Source: Symmetrospora coprosmae (taxonomy: Eukaryota > Basidiomycota > Cystobasidiomycetes > Symmetrosporaceae). From it: 64,000 bases of DNA. Positions 35,801 through 46,941 of this stretch are shown here, piece after piece. The DNA lies in assembly GCA_008802785.1 (NCBI GenBank), contig VUYT01000049.1:21064-85063 (forward strand), given 5' to 3'. Below the pieces are notes generated by a model, which was given only the letters and a program-made list of their open reading frames with translations, made no database searches and was not told the origin of the DNA. Each line of letters begins with the position of its first letter. Position 1 is the stretch's first letter. The position numbers and the translations under genes are program-made.

Positions 35801-36183
35801 GGATCTGGATGTGCGGGACGTGTCGTAGCGGGAAATGCGGGGATGATGTGTGGGATGGCCAGTGGGACAGGTCCGAGAAGGATGGGAGGAACGCTGAAAT
35901 GGTCATAGGAAGGAAACGGGAAGAGGGCGGTAGGCTGACGGGTAACAACTGCGCCGAGCGGGACAGTGAGGTATCCGTACTGAGCGAGCTGGTTGTCGAG
36001 GATGTTTGCGAGGAAATCGTGCTGAAGAACAGTGAACTCGTAGTGGAGCTGAGTCGCTTCGCCAGCGAAGTGTCCAACTTGCCAGACGAGTCGTGTTTTC
36101 TTGCGCGAGCTCCAGAGAGGGGGAAGAGCGGCACGGAGCTTGACACGCGGGTAGGTACGGATGCCTGGATTACTGGGGGCCAT
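32864..36183 (-). CDS. TnpB/Fanzor-like RuvC-domain protein
   Basis: Seven exons (36183-34912, 34852-34717, 34653-34106, 34037-33690, 33626-33430, 33364-33255, 33192-32864) give 979 aa. Every junction keeps phase; intron 5 has donor GTATGT, a CTAAC branch site and an AACAG acceptor. The first 520 or so residues are unrecognised. Then come RuvC-I-like RLIGMDPGQVYQVAAVD (Asp563), an Arg-rich helical stretch, and VAFGFGQGNTWAGGHA. VVLVRERGTSTIAACSF follows (Glu786, Cys795), then RVQGCTHALC (Cys880, Cys885) and VVFNRDANSGG (Asp921). This is the order of TnpB/Fanzor nucleases: Asp, shifted Glu beside a TS motif, zinc knuckle, NRD. The first half of the zinc knuckle looks degenerate. If active it would be an RNA-guided DNA endonuclease. 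If not, it may be domesticated. No terminal inverted repeats were recognised. Confidence 0.6.
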
Positions 36184-36573
36184 GGGCTATCAAGAACGCA
36201 GTCAGCAGCATATTAGGATATGGTTAGCAGGAGAGTGTTACGGACAGGATCTAGCAACCTGGAGAGGAGACGGAAGTACTGACGCGGCAGCGGTGAGGGC
36301 GACTGGAATGGGAGGTGTAATGCTATGAGATGGATGCTTGGAAAGTGAAGGAGAGAGGAGCAGGACGAGCTAACGATCTGTATTTATGCAGGGAGTCAAT
36401 GAAAAGACGGTCTCCAGAGCGCAAAAGGTCCGTTGTCAGGCTTTGGATCTCGTTGTCAGCGTCGTCAGGGGCTTTGCGGGAAGGCTCAAGACAAAGGCGG
36501 AGATTGACAATGGAAGCAGCATCGACGTTGTTTGCAGGTGCTCCTTGGCTATACTCCAATACTGCATCACACA
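36184..36573. promoter_or_regulatory. Divergent promoter region
   Basis: A 390-base head-to-head space between the Fanzor-like gene (-) and the coiled-coil gene (+). It contains AT-rich patches and no recognised element. Confidence 0.4.
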
Positions 36574-38481
36574 ATGTCAGCCAATTCGATGAGCATGTCG
36601 CCGGCGCCAGAACCTGCTTTGCGCGATCTGAAAAGCCTCGAAGAGAGCATCACTCGACTTGTGCAGACAAGCCTCGGAGAGATAAAGGAGGAGATGCAGA
36701 CAGGCTTTCAGAGTATGAACGATAAGCTCGACGGCTTCGAGAACGTGCTGCAGGAAGGACTTCGGTCAGGTGTGCCAACAAAGTACGCCCAGCAGATTCG
36801 AGATCAGGAACGTCAGCTACGCGAGCTGCGCGGGCAGCTGGCCAGCAGCGAAGCGACCGCAGAGCGGTTGCGGAACACGGACGGCATGAAGCTCGGTCAG
36901 GCGCTACAGGCAGTCAGTGCTGCAGCGAGACAAGTAACAGCGCCTGCCAAGACAAAGTTCACGGAGTTAGTTGGAGACGTCGTTCGGACCAAGGTGATGC
37001 AGTATCATTCCGCCGGTCCTTTGGCCGTAGCTGACGGGTGTTGCCAATCAGGAAATGACCAAGGCGAAAATTAGAAGTCGATTTAGAGCGTTGACGCGTG
37101 TCAATGGGGCAGATACCCTGCCAGCGGAGAGCAGGAGCACATTGGACAAGAAGCATCCTCTGTGGCCGCTGTTCAGCTCGATTGCGAGCGAAGGTGTGTA
37201 TAGACGCGCAGCGAGCATGCAGTTTAATGAACGCGCCTACTGATACCCTTGCTATCAGTTGACATGATCAACTTCTTCGTCGACCCCGCGAACCGAGCGT
37301 TGGCCAACATGCTGCCGCAGCCCGGCAATTGTCAGCTTTGGCTGACGGAGCAGCCCTGCAGAACAATCGGAGACATGCCCGATGACAGCCTCGAGCTGCC
37401 TGTGCCGGAGTCGTTGGGTCAGCCTGAGCGCAAAGGAAAAGGTGTTGCTAGCAAGGCATCGACCGGCTTGGCGTCCCAGCTTGCATCCACACGTGCGCCA
37501 GGCACCGACGCTGCCGTCGACTTGCACCCCACCGACCTTGCGCAACTCTTCTCGCTTCCGGAAGGCCCGCCCACCACGTTCTACGCCGATCTCTCGGCTC
37601 CTCTCATGTCACAGGCGCCTGCGGCTGAGCCTGGCACCAGCTCTCGGCCTTCAGTCACAGCCAGGTCCACCTCGTCTGCATCGAGCAAGCGCAAAAAGTC
37701 TGCCAGTCCCCCGCCGGCTACGGGTAACATCCTCTACGACAATTACAAAGATTTGAACAGCTACCTAGCCGGAGAGTGGGGATTCACGAAAGAGCCGGAG
37801 GCCACACACCTTCACCGGAGCCAGTCCAACCGCGAGCTCTCCGCAGATGCGGAAGAGCGCCCACCGACCCAACGTCGACGGGCAGAGACCACAGCGGCCG
37901 TCAGGGTGCATCCGTCGGAGCTTCCGACCTTTCACAGCCAGAGTCTCGCCCTTTTCAACCTGCACTCGACGCCGGCACACAGCGACCCTTTCATTGCTCA
38001 ATCAGCCCCGCCTCAGCAGAGCACTCATCTCTTCTCCGAATCTAGCTTCCCTCCTCCCTCTTTCAGGCCTGCCATGGAAAGGCAACCCTCCTTCCCAGCC
38101 TACCCATCAGCGACTGCGGGAAACCGCTCGTTTCCGCCAACGTTCACCTTGCCAGACGCTCATCGAATGAGATCGGCTACCACCTCTACGATGAGCTCCG
38201 CATCAAGTCGCCCGCAGTACAGTCCCACCAGCCCTGTCACCTTCCAGGCTCCGACGAGCCCAGCCCGCTCCCGAACGACCAGTAGGAACACCAGTCCGAC
38301 GCACCGCCTGAGGCGACAGCCGTCTAAAGCAAGCAGCTTGCACGGCAGCTTCTTGCCTGAAGAGACTCCTGGGCAGCTGGAGTCGGACGCGGCGAGCCGT
38401 ACACGAGAGGCTCGTAGAGATGCAAGCTACACAGTACCGATCTCACATGTACCCCACGACGCTAAGACCTTGCTCAAATAA
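36574..38481 (+). CDS. Coiled-coil and disordered protein of unknown function
   Basis: Three exons (36574-36993, 37052-37193, 37259-38481) give 594 aa. The first 140 residues are helical and coiled-coil like (LEESITRLVQTSLGEIKEEM, then IRDQERQLRELRGQLASSEA). The centre has ALTRVNGADTLP, HPLWPLFSSI and VDMINFFVDPANRAL. The C-terminal half is Ser/Pro-rich and disordered with basic KRKK and RRRR patches. I do not recognise a family. Intron phases (0 and 1) fit. The pattern would suit a nuclear regulatory or scaffold protein, but this is only inference. Confidence 0.72.
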
Positions 38482-38649
38482 AGGCAGACTGCCTGCGCAA
38501 GTTCTGCGTTCACCCAATGGTGTCGCGTCTCCAAAAAGCCTGTGCAAGGTTTCCGGGCACGAAAGCCCATTCTGTGCCATTGCTGTCTGGTCGTTTTGTT
38601 GTCTTGTTGTCTGGTCGTCTGGTCGTCCCTCTTGTCGATGGTGGCCACC

Positions 38650-38766
38650 TCAATGCTCATGCTCAATGCTCATGCTCAATGCTCAATGCTCAATGCTCAG
38701 TGCTCACTGCTCAATGCTCGTCCTCAAGATTAATGCTCGATGCTCGATGCCCAATGCTCAGTGCCC
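38650..38766. repeat. Heptamer minisatellite (CAATGCT)
   Basis: Tandem AATGCTC/CATGCTC units, at first regular, then diverging (CAGTGCTC, GATGCTCG). It lies upstream of the CPL1-like gene. Copy number cannot be counted cleanly because units vary in length. Confidence 0.85.
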
Positions 38767-38882
38767 AGCTTCATCCACTACGTACTTACAGGCACTGGCT
38801 ATACCAATCATTCGAGAAGATACAGGTTGAGCCCGCCTGGCAGACCGTTCCACCCGTCCAGCCCAATCCTCCACACTGGCAA

Positions 38883-38995
38883 ACGGGTCGCTTGCGAACG
38901 GGGCGCTTGCGAACGGGGCGCTTGCGAACGGGTCGCTTGCGAACGGTGCGCTTGCGAACGGGGCGCTCGCGAACGGGGCGCTCGGCGGGGCGCTC
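38883..38995. repeat. 15-bp minisatellite (GCTTGCGAACGGGGC)
   Basis: About seven units with a 15-base period (cttgcg at 38891, 38906, 38921, 38936 and 38951, then ctcgcg and ctcggcg). The array ends about 160 bases before the CPL1-like start codon, in its likely promoter. Confidence 0.9.
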
Positions 38996-39154
38996 GAATG
39001 GTCACACGATGGTGCCCTTCTTCTCTCTTCTCTTCTTACCCTTCCCCCATCGCCTGCTCCTCCTCCCTCTTCGCTCTTCAGTGTCCACCACTCTCCTTAA
39101 GCAGCAGCACCCAACCCCTGTCTCTCTCGTCTCATACCCCAAAAAATAACCAAG

Positions 39155-40884
39155 ATGCGCGCCGTCTCCCTCGCCCTCGCTATGGGCGCCCTGCTCTTCG
39201 GCAGCGGCGTCTTCGCCAACGAGACTGTACACCAGGAGCGCTCCGACATCTCCGAAGCACCTTCTCACGTCCTCCAGCGCCGCACGTTCGGCCACGGCAG
39301 CTACTCGTACTGCAGCGATAAGCGGTACAAGCTCGCCTTCCACTCTGGCTCCGGCAGCTGCTCGTGCGTCTCGTCGTGCGGATCCAAGCAGAAGGAGTGC
39401 CCAGACCCACGGAGCGGCAAAGGATACGGTGCCTGCAGCGGCAAGGGATGCACCATCATCTGCAACGACGGCTTCGAGTTGAGGTGAGTTGATGGCCGTC
39501 GCCGCCCGTTTTCGTCGACTCCGTCCAAAACTCCGTGCTCACGGAAATCCCCCTTCATCCTCCACCTTCTCAACATCTCCCTATCTACCTTATCAACACG
39601 ACACGTTATACACGCATACAGCAACGGCGACTGCAAGGCCATCCCTCCCAAGTGCAAGGAGAACGAAATCATCAGCAACGGCAAGTGTGTCTGCCCATCC
39701 GGCTTCGAGGTCAAGAAAGGCGCGTGCGTGAAGATCCCGACCTGCAAGGAGTTCGAGAAGTGGAATGGCAAGAGCTGCGAGTGTGCTCCCAGTATGTATA
39801 CGCCTTTGCTATCCGTGATCGTCTGCTCAATTCATGCTGACACCCTCATCCCCGTCTCACAGGCTGCGGCAGGCACAAGAAGACCAACCAGTGCGAGCCC
39901 CAATGCCCGATCAACTCGTGGTACGACGGCAAGGCTGGCGAGTGCAAGTGCGACTACAAGTTCATCAAGGTCAACGGCCAGTGCAAGCCTGACTGTGGCT
40001 CGGACAAGGAGGTGAGCTGGCCCCTTTTGTGGCGTACTGGCTGGCCCTTCTTGCTTTGCACGCTGGCTTGACGCTGTACCTTCCCTATGCAGTGGTGCGA
40101 CGACTCCCACAAGTGCATCTGCAAGCCCGGCTTCGTCGATATCTGGGGAACATGCAAGCCGGTCCCGACCTGCCCGATCGGCCAGTCCTACGACAAGATC
40201 TCCAAGTCGTGCAAGTGCCCGGAGGGTACGCAGCTCGTTAGCAAGTGGTGCAAGCCCATTGTCCCTTCGTGCCCGAAGAACGAGGTCTACGACTTCAAGA
40301 CCAAGTCGTGCATCTGCATCCCGAGCTGCAAGCGAGGCCACAAGAACACTTGCGAGCCCGTCACCCCTCCCCCTGTCGGCCCGTCCCAGAAGCCTAAGCC
40401 TAAGCCGGGACACGGCCACTGGGCTCAGGACCTGCACAAGGCCATCTGGGACTCGCGCCACCACCGTCGCGAGCAGGTCAGTGCAACTCTTCTGAGCCTC
40501 CTCTTCCACCACTATCTTCTGACATGCTCGTACTCGCATCCAACAGGACGCTGAATTCTGCCCTGACGGACTCTCGGCCTGCCCCATCTCGCAGACGCTT
40601 GGCGGCGGCTACGAGTGCCTGGATACCACCGAGGAGCTCGAGAACTGTGGCGGTTGCACTGCCAACGGCGACGGTGTCGACTGCACTGCCATCCCCAACG
40701 CTTCCGGCGTTGGATGCCAGGCTGGCCGCTGTGTCGTCTTCTCTTGCGCAGGTGAGCATGATCCGCGCCTCGTGACCAGATCCTCAGATCTCGAGCTAAC
40801 GTGCTCTTCGCCCTCCTTGCAGCCAACTTCCGCCTCTCGCCAGCCGGCGAGTGCACGCCATCTCTCTTCTTCTCGTCGGCCTAA
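39155..40884 (+). CDS. Secreted cysteine-rich protein with C-terminal CPL1-like domain
   Basis: Six exons (39155-39483, 39622-39791, 39863-40011, 40093-40476, 40547-40751, 40823-40884) give 432 aa. A signal peptide (residues 1-21) is followed by repeated EGF-like cysteine modules, for example NGKCVCPSGFEVKKGACVK and KSCKCPEGTQLVSKWCKP. A Pro/Lys/His-rich linker comes next, then the CPL1-like domain from about 345: FCPDGLSACPIS, YECLDT, ENCGGC, DCTAIPN and GRCVVFSC. This domain is common in secreted basidiomycete proteins; Cryptococcus CPL1 is the named example. It probably acts in the cell wall or outside the cell. Exon borders fall between cysteine modules, in keeping with exon shuffling or duplication. 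Confidence 0.88.
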
Positions 40885-41936
40885 AGTAGAAGTCACCCTC
40901 TCGTCGTTTGCACAAAGCACGGACTCTCTCGTTCAGCACATCGTTCCTCATTTGTCACTTCTACGCACCACCGGGTCCCGCCATCACTGGCAGGCGCACC
41001 CTCTGGCCGCTCTTTTCCTTCTCGCCCATCGTCCTCCAACCGACAACGATGCGGCGCTCTGGACACTTTCTCTCTCGTCGGCTGCCTAGATCGCGAAACG
41101 GGCTGTTCGTCATTACTCTCTTTTACTCTCGTTCGGGGTCGTCTTATCGTTGGTAGACAAGTGTAACCCGTACTCGAGGCCACACACTTCCTTCTCCACA
41201 CCCGGCCTTGTGCCTGTGCGGCATCGCAAGGACACTCTCGATGGCTAGGCGTGCCTGTCTGCAGTAGTAATTCACATTCTTTTCATTCATTGCTTCTAGA
41301 GGTGGGCCATCGTCGGCCAGTCAATGTCATCGTTGTCTCTTTCAAGTTGCTAGAGACCTCCTAGCCTTCCGCAAGCGAGCATGAAGCGGAGAGCAGCGTG
41401 GCGGCGGGTTGGCTGGCTGGGGCTGCAGTGGGTCAGTCTGGCCTATGCCCAAGGCCACGTCCATGTAGCACCAGACTCAGGCTGTGCTGCTGCTGCTGCT
41501 GCTACTGTCGCCTGTCACTCTCTTCGCGGAACCTCGTGCGACTTCTGATTGTGGCGTTGACGCGTGCCGTCAGTCTGGCGTCGACTCGGAGTGGGCACAC
41601 ATTCGGGCAATGGTTGCACCGCACTCTGTCGCAGCCTGTTCGCACTTGCATTGTCGCCCTCTGCTGATCATCAGCATTCCCTATTGACGCTCTCTTCCGT
41701 AGCGCAAAGAAGGAAGAGCCCTGTGCGCGTCGACCTTGTTCGCGCGCGCGCGCCTTGGTCGCTCCATCCCTCCGCCCTTGCCGCCTTTTCGTCTCGCTCT
41801 GCGCACTCAACAAAAAAGGAGGCAGCAGGAAGGGGGAGCCACAAGGAGAGGGAGCAGCAAGGAGAGTGTCGACACAGCGGGAGAAGCGAGCATACTCGGA
41901 GAAGGACACCCTCTCGTTCGTGAATCAGCCCCAGCC
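40885..41936. other. Long upstream region of HMG-CoA reductase
   Basis: About 1.05 kb with no supported gene. It includes a CG dinucleotide run near 41736-41750 and Ser/Arg-type open frames without domain character. The HMGR frame stays open back to 41736, so a longer N-terminus cannot be excluded, but the ATG at 41937 is the first sensible start. Confidence 0.5.
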
Positions 41937-44900
41937 ATGCCGTCCTCAGCCTCCAGCGGCAGTGGCAGCGGCGCCAGCAGCAGCAGCGGCGGCGGTGTCG
42001 GTACCGTGTTCGCGCCGCTGAGGCTGCTCGCGAGGACTGCGAGCAAGATGCCCATCGAGGTCATCACCCTCGGGTTCTGCATCGTCACGCTGGCCTACTT
42101 CCAGCTCCTCCACGCCGTCAAGCACTCTGAGTTCCTCCATCACCCTTCAGCAGCCGGTGGAGCCGGTGCAGCGGCGAGTTCCTCGGACCATCTGGCAGGA
42201 GAGGACATAGCAGGAGGAGCAGACCCGTCGACGCTAGCAGCAGAAGCTGGCACCCTGCTCGCAAGAACTGCGACCGGCAGCTGGGTAGAGGTCCCAGCCG
42301 GCCACAGCAGCGAGGCAGTCACCCTCGTCCTGCACAGGGTCGTCGCAGGGGTCGATCTCGACCACGAGGCAATCTACCCGTATCACCATCAGGCCGCTGC
42401 ACAAGACGATCGCAACATCCTCGCCTTCCCGGCACACTCGTCGTCACCCGTCACGCTCGCAGATGAGATCACTCCCGACAGCCTGCCCACGTCTGGGAAA
42501 GCCCCTCGCGCCCTGCTTGCCAACAGCGAGCAGGCCAACGCATCCCTGCGAGACTTTGAAGACTATCTCCGAAGCTCTGCCCTGTCTGCAGGCGATGGCA
42601 GCCACCAGCGGAGACTCACAGAAGTCTGCTACAAGCCGCCTACCACTTCCATCTTTGCTGCGAGCGAGTGCTTCACCGTCTCTTTCGACACGACCGCGTC
42701 GGTCGATGGCAACTCTGCCTTGCTGTCCTTTGGTCTGCTCCCAACGCCGGAAGCGCAGGACTGGATCCAGTCGCTGGTCGCCAAGCAGCCCGTAGCTAGC
42801 TCAGATGCGCGCGGCTACTCCTACGTATCCATGTCCTCGCTGCAGAGCAGGCCCGTGGCCGACTCTGGCCTGGGCCTCTCCTTCAAGGCCTTCCCGGCCG
42901 GAACGAGCGGGCTCGCCAATGCATCTAGCATGTCCGGCAGCTATGGAGAGGAGGAGACAAAGAGCGTCCGGTGGATGCTCTATGCTGCCCGGGCCTTTGT
43001 CATGCGCTTCTACGCTCTCGCCAAGGTGGGTTGCGAAACGCGTGTCTGCACCCGTGACTTTCGCTGATTGCCATTCTGCCGGGCCCACACGCAGAAAGCC
43101 GACTCTGCCGATATCTTCGTCATGCTCATCGGATACCTTTTGATGCACCTCACCTTCATCAACACATTCATCAATATGCGCAAGCTCGGCAGCAAATTCT
43201 GGCTGGGCTGCTCTGTCCTGGTCAGCGGCACCTTCGGGTTCCTCCTTGCCCTCTTCACAGCCTCAATGATCGGCATCGCCATCAATCCCATCATCCTCTC
43301 CGAGGCATTGCCATTCCTCATCATTACTGTCGGGTTCGAGAAGCCTTTCATCCTCGCACGCGCCGTCTTCACCAACCCAGCTCTGACGCCAGTTACAAAG
43401 GACGCCCACCCGCTCCTCAAGTCGCGCGTCGCCTCCCGGTGTACGCTCTTTCCCAGCTCGGCGACAAACAAGCGTGTCTCTGCCTTTGGGCCACACCCAG
43501 ACAGCTCAAATGGAGACGACTCGACTGCATCCGTGCCCATGGCGGCTGTGCGATCTAATGGCATTCGCTGGTCCCAGCCAGTCCCTGCCAAGGACATCGT
43601 CCTCCAAGGCTTCGACAAGACGGGCAGGCAGATCGTCCGCGACTACCTTATCGAGATTGCGGTGCTCATCGCAGGCTCGTTCACCGGAGTCCCCGGCCTG
43701 AAGGAGTTCTGCCAGCTGGCGGCCTTAATCCTTTTCTTCGATTGCGTCTTCCTCTTCGGCTTCTTCGCTTCCGTCATGACGGTCATGGTGGAGGTGGGTG
43801 CGCTCGCAGGCGATGCCATCATGAGCTTGCTGACCCCGAACTGTTCGCTCAGGTCCGCCGCATCCGCATCGTGCGAGGCTTGCGAAGAGTCGACTCTTCT
43901 GCCGACCTGGCTCACATTCTCGATGATGGCACCACTCCTGATCTCAACGCACCGGTCGACGATACAGACACGGACGCCTTGACGCCCAAGCAGCGCATCA
44001 CCCGCTTGCTGTTTGGGGCGCCCGCAGGCGAAAACGGCGAGAGCCCGACTGCACGCCTCAAGATTCTCCTCATAGGCGCATTCCTCATCCTGCACGCACT
44101 CAACCTCTGCACCACTCTGACTGCCAAGACGGCTATCACGAGGCATTCGGCTGCGACCACTACCACATCACCTGCGATTTCTGCGTCAAGCTTCTACTCG
44201 CAATTTGTCAGCACCGACCCCGTCAACTCTGCCATCGCACCCGTCCTGGCCAAGCTGTCGGCCATGCACCCGTCCTATGAGATCCCGCTCGTCGTGCAGG
44301 TCCCGCCTCCGACCGTCTTCCGCATGGTCCTTCCTGGCCAGTCTGTTCGCGACATCACAACCCGGGCCGCAGCCGCGCTTGCAGACCGCAGCACCGTCGC
44401 TGGCTCGATGGCCATTCTCGACCGCTTCATGAGCGGCTGGACCAAGCTCGTCGGCGATCCCGTCCTGAGCAAATGGATTGTCATTGTGCTTGTCGTCAGC
44501 GTCTTCCTGAACGGCTATCTGCTCAAGGGCATCGCTGTCGGAGACACGGGCGTGGGAGAAGGGTATATGCCGACAAGCGCACCCGAGGCAGCCACCCGGC
44601 TGCTCCTTGGTACGAGCGGCAAAGCCGAGACTGCCATGTCCAGGATGAAGCGCCGCTGGTCCGGAGGAGTCGAGGGCCTCTCGCGGATGCAAACCGAGTG
44701 GACGCTGGCCGACGCGGCTGTCATGGCCAAGGAGCGCCGGAAGGACCTCATCAAGGACGAGAAGGACCGAGATGCTGCTGCTCTGCTGGCTGCCAAAGCC
44801 AAGAAGAGCCGCAAGCCTTCTTCATCTGCTGGCTCATCCGACGAGAGCACTGCTGGATCGCCTCTCTTCATGTCGACCAAGAAGCGGACCGCGCCTTATC

Positions 44901-46670
44901 CGACGGGCAGGCTTGTATCGGCCAATGAGAAGACGCCTGTTGTTCCTGCCATTCTTACACCGTCGAGCGATCTCGCCAACGGGAAACAGCTCGGTCACTC
45001 CGAGACTTCCTCCGAGGCCGCCACCGATACTCCTGCCACCACCGTCCTTGACGAGACCGATAGTGAGACGCCTACCGTTGGCAGGGACACCAAAGTTGTT
45101 CGCGCTCTGGAGGAAATTGCGACTGTCTTTGCCATGGGCAAAGGGGCCGAGCTTGTCAACGACGAGGAGATCATCCTGCTTGTGCAGAAGGGCAAGGTCG
45201 CCGCATACGCGCTGGAGAAGCTGCTGAAGGACCACTTGCGCGCTGTCAAGATCAGGCGAGCCCTCATCTGTGAGTATCGCGTGCTCGTCGATAGAATTGA
45301 CCAATGTTCCGTACTGAGATGGTCACGCCTTTCTACAGCACGAGCGTCCATCACGAAGAGTCTTGAGCAGTCGCTGCTGCCATACCACCACTACGACTAC
45401 AGCAAGGTCATTGGTCAGTGCTGCGAAAACGTCGTCGGCTACACACCTATCCCCATCGGTATCGCCGGTCCGCTCCGCATCGATGGTGTCGCTTACCCTC
45501 TGCCAATGGCAACTACGGAGGGCGCACTTGTCGCTTCGACATCACGAGGCTGCAAGGCTCTCAATGCCGGCGGCGGTGTCACGACTGTTGTTACGCAGGA
45601 TGCCATGACGCGTGGACCGGCTCTCGAGTTTCCGAGCGCCGCCATGTGCGGTGCGGCCAAGAAATGGATTGACAGCGAGGAGGGGTCGACCATCATGAAG
45701 GCCGCCTTCAACAGCACCTCCCGCTTCGCTCGTCTGCAGTCGCTGAAGGCTGGGCTGGCTGGACGCACGCTCTACGTGCGTTTCGCTACGCAGACGGGCG
45801 ACGCCATGGGCATGAACATGATCTCCAAGGGCACGGAGCGCGCCCTCGAGACGATGCAGACGGACCACTTCCCAGAGATGAAGGTCGTTGCCCTTTCAGG
45901 CAACTACTGCACCGACAAGAAGCCTGCCGCTATCAACTGGATCGAGGGTCGCGGCAAGAGCGTGGTCGCCGAAGGCATTGTTCCTGGCAACATCGTGAAG
46001 ACCATTCTCAAGACGACCGTCAAGGACCTCGTCAAGGTCAACATCAGCAAGAACCTCGTCGGAAGTGCCATGGCCGGTACAATGGGCGGTAACAACGCAC
46101 ACGCCGCCAACAACTTGGCAGCCATCTACCTCGCTACGGGTCAAGACCCGGCTCAGGTTGTCGAATCGGCCAATTGTATCACCCTCATGGAGGCGATCAA
46201 TGATGGTCAGGACCTGCTCATCAGCTGCACGATGCCCAGCATTGAGGTCGGCACCATCGGAGGTGGAACCAGTGAGTTCTGTCTCACACACCTCGTCATC
46301 GAGAGCCGAGCTGACTTTGCATGTCTACTCGTTAGTTCTCCCTCCCCAGCTCGCCATGCTGACCATGCTCGGGGTAAACGGTCCTCACCCTACTCACCCG
46401 GGAGAGAACGCCAGGCGCCTTGCGCAGATCATCTGCGCTGCTGTCCTCGCTGGAGAGCTGTCCCTAATGAGCTCTCTTGCAGAAGGCAGTCTGGTCCGCT
46501 CTCACATGGCCCTCAACCGGTCTGCGCCCGCGACGCCAGCCACAGTGCAGGTCACGGGTCACAGCTACCTTACGCCAGCGCCTACGCGACCAGGAACACC
46601 CGGGCCGGGCCAACCTATTGCTCGACAGCCGAGCAATCTGCATCTCACGCCAATGTCCAGACAGACGTGA
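41937..46670 (+). CDS. HMG1: 3-hydroxy-3-methylglutaryl-CoA reductase
   Basis: Five exons (41937-43025, 43095-43793, 43853-45269, 45339-46271, 46336-46670) give 1490 aa. It makes mevalonate from HMG-CoA with NADPH, the committed step for ergosterol and isoprenoids, in the ER membrane. After a Ser/Gly-rich start, a first membrane segment (about 40-60) precedes a large luminal loop. Exon 2 holds the sterol-sensing-type membrane domain. A variable linker leads to the catalytic domain from about residue 1090, with [49 protein letters not shown] and [13 protein letters not shown]. It is longer than yeast Hmg1 (1054 aa), mainly in the luminal loop and linker. The last exon ends with HMALNRS and a Pro/Thr-rich tail. 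Confidence 0.95.
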
Positions 46671-46941
46671 CATCGCAACATTGTCGTCTAGCACGCCGCC
46701 CCGATACCCGTCCAGGCAGTACCTTCTTTCATTGCGCGCCATTTGGGGGAGTAGTGTCGCTCCCGCCTCGCAGTACACATTTCGAGATGCATTCACAGAC
46801 TAGCATTGAGATAGCAAAGCATCGGCTACTTGGGGTTCGGTCTTCGGACGCATTGCAACTTGTACAGATACTTGCTCGCACTGCGCAACTTACACGGGAA
46901 CTGCTCCATACTGCTCTCGATGGTGATGCCAAAGGCATCGG

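Larger units (their letters stand above)
38482..39154. promoter_or_regulatory. Repeat-filled upstream region of the CPL1-like gene
   Basis: 673 bases between two plus-strand genes. It contains a GTTGTCTGGTCGT-type direct repeat near 38590-38635, a heptamer array (38650-38766) and a 15-bp array (38883-38995), followed by a pyrimidine-rich stretch just before the start at 39155. Confidence 0.6.

Noticed and set aside
38650-38995. Possible CRISPR-like array
   Set aside because: The repeats are directly adjacent short units with no spacers, in a eukaryotic genome; they are minisatellites.
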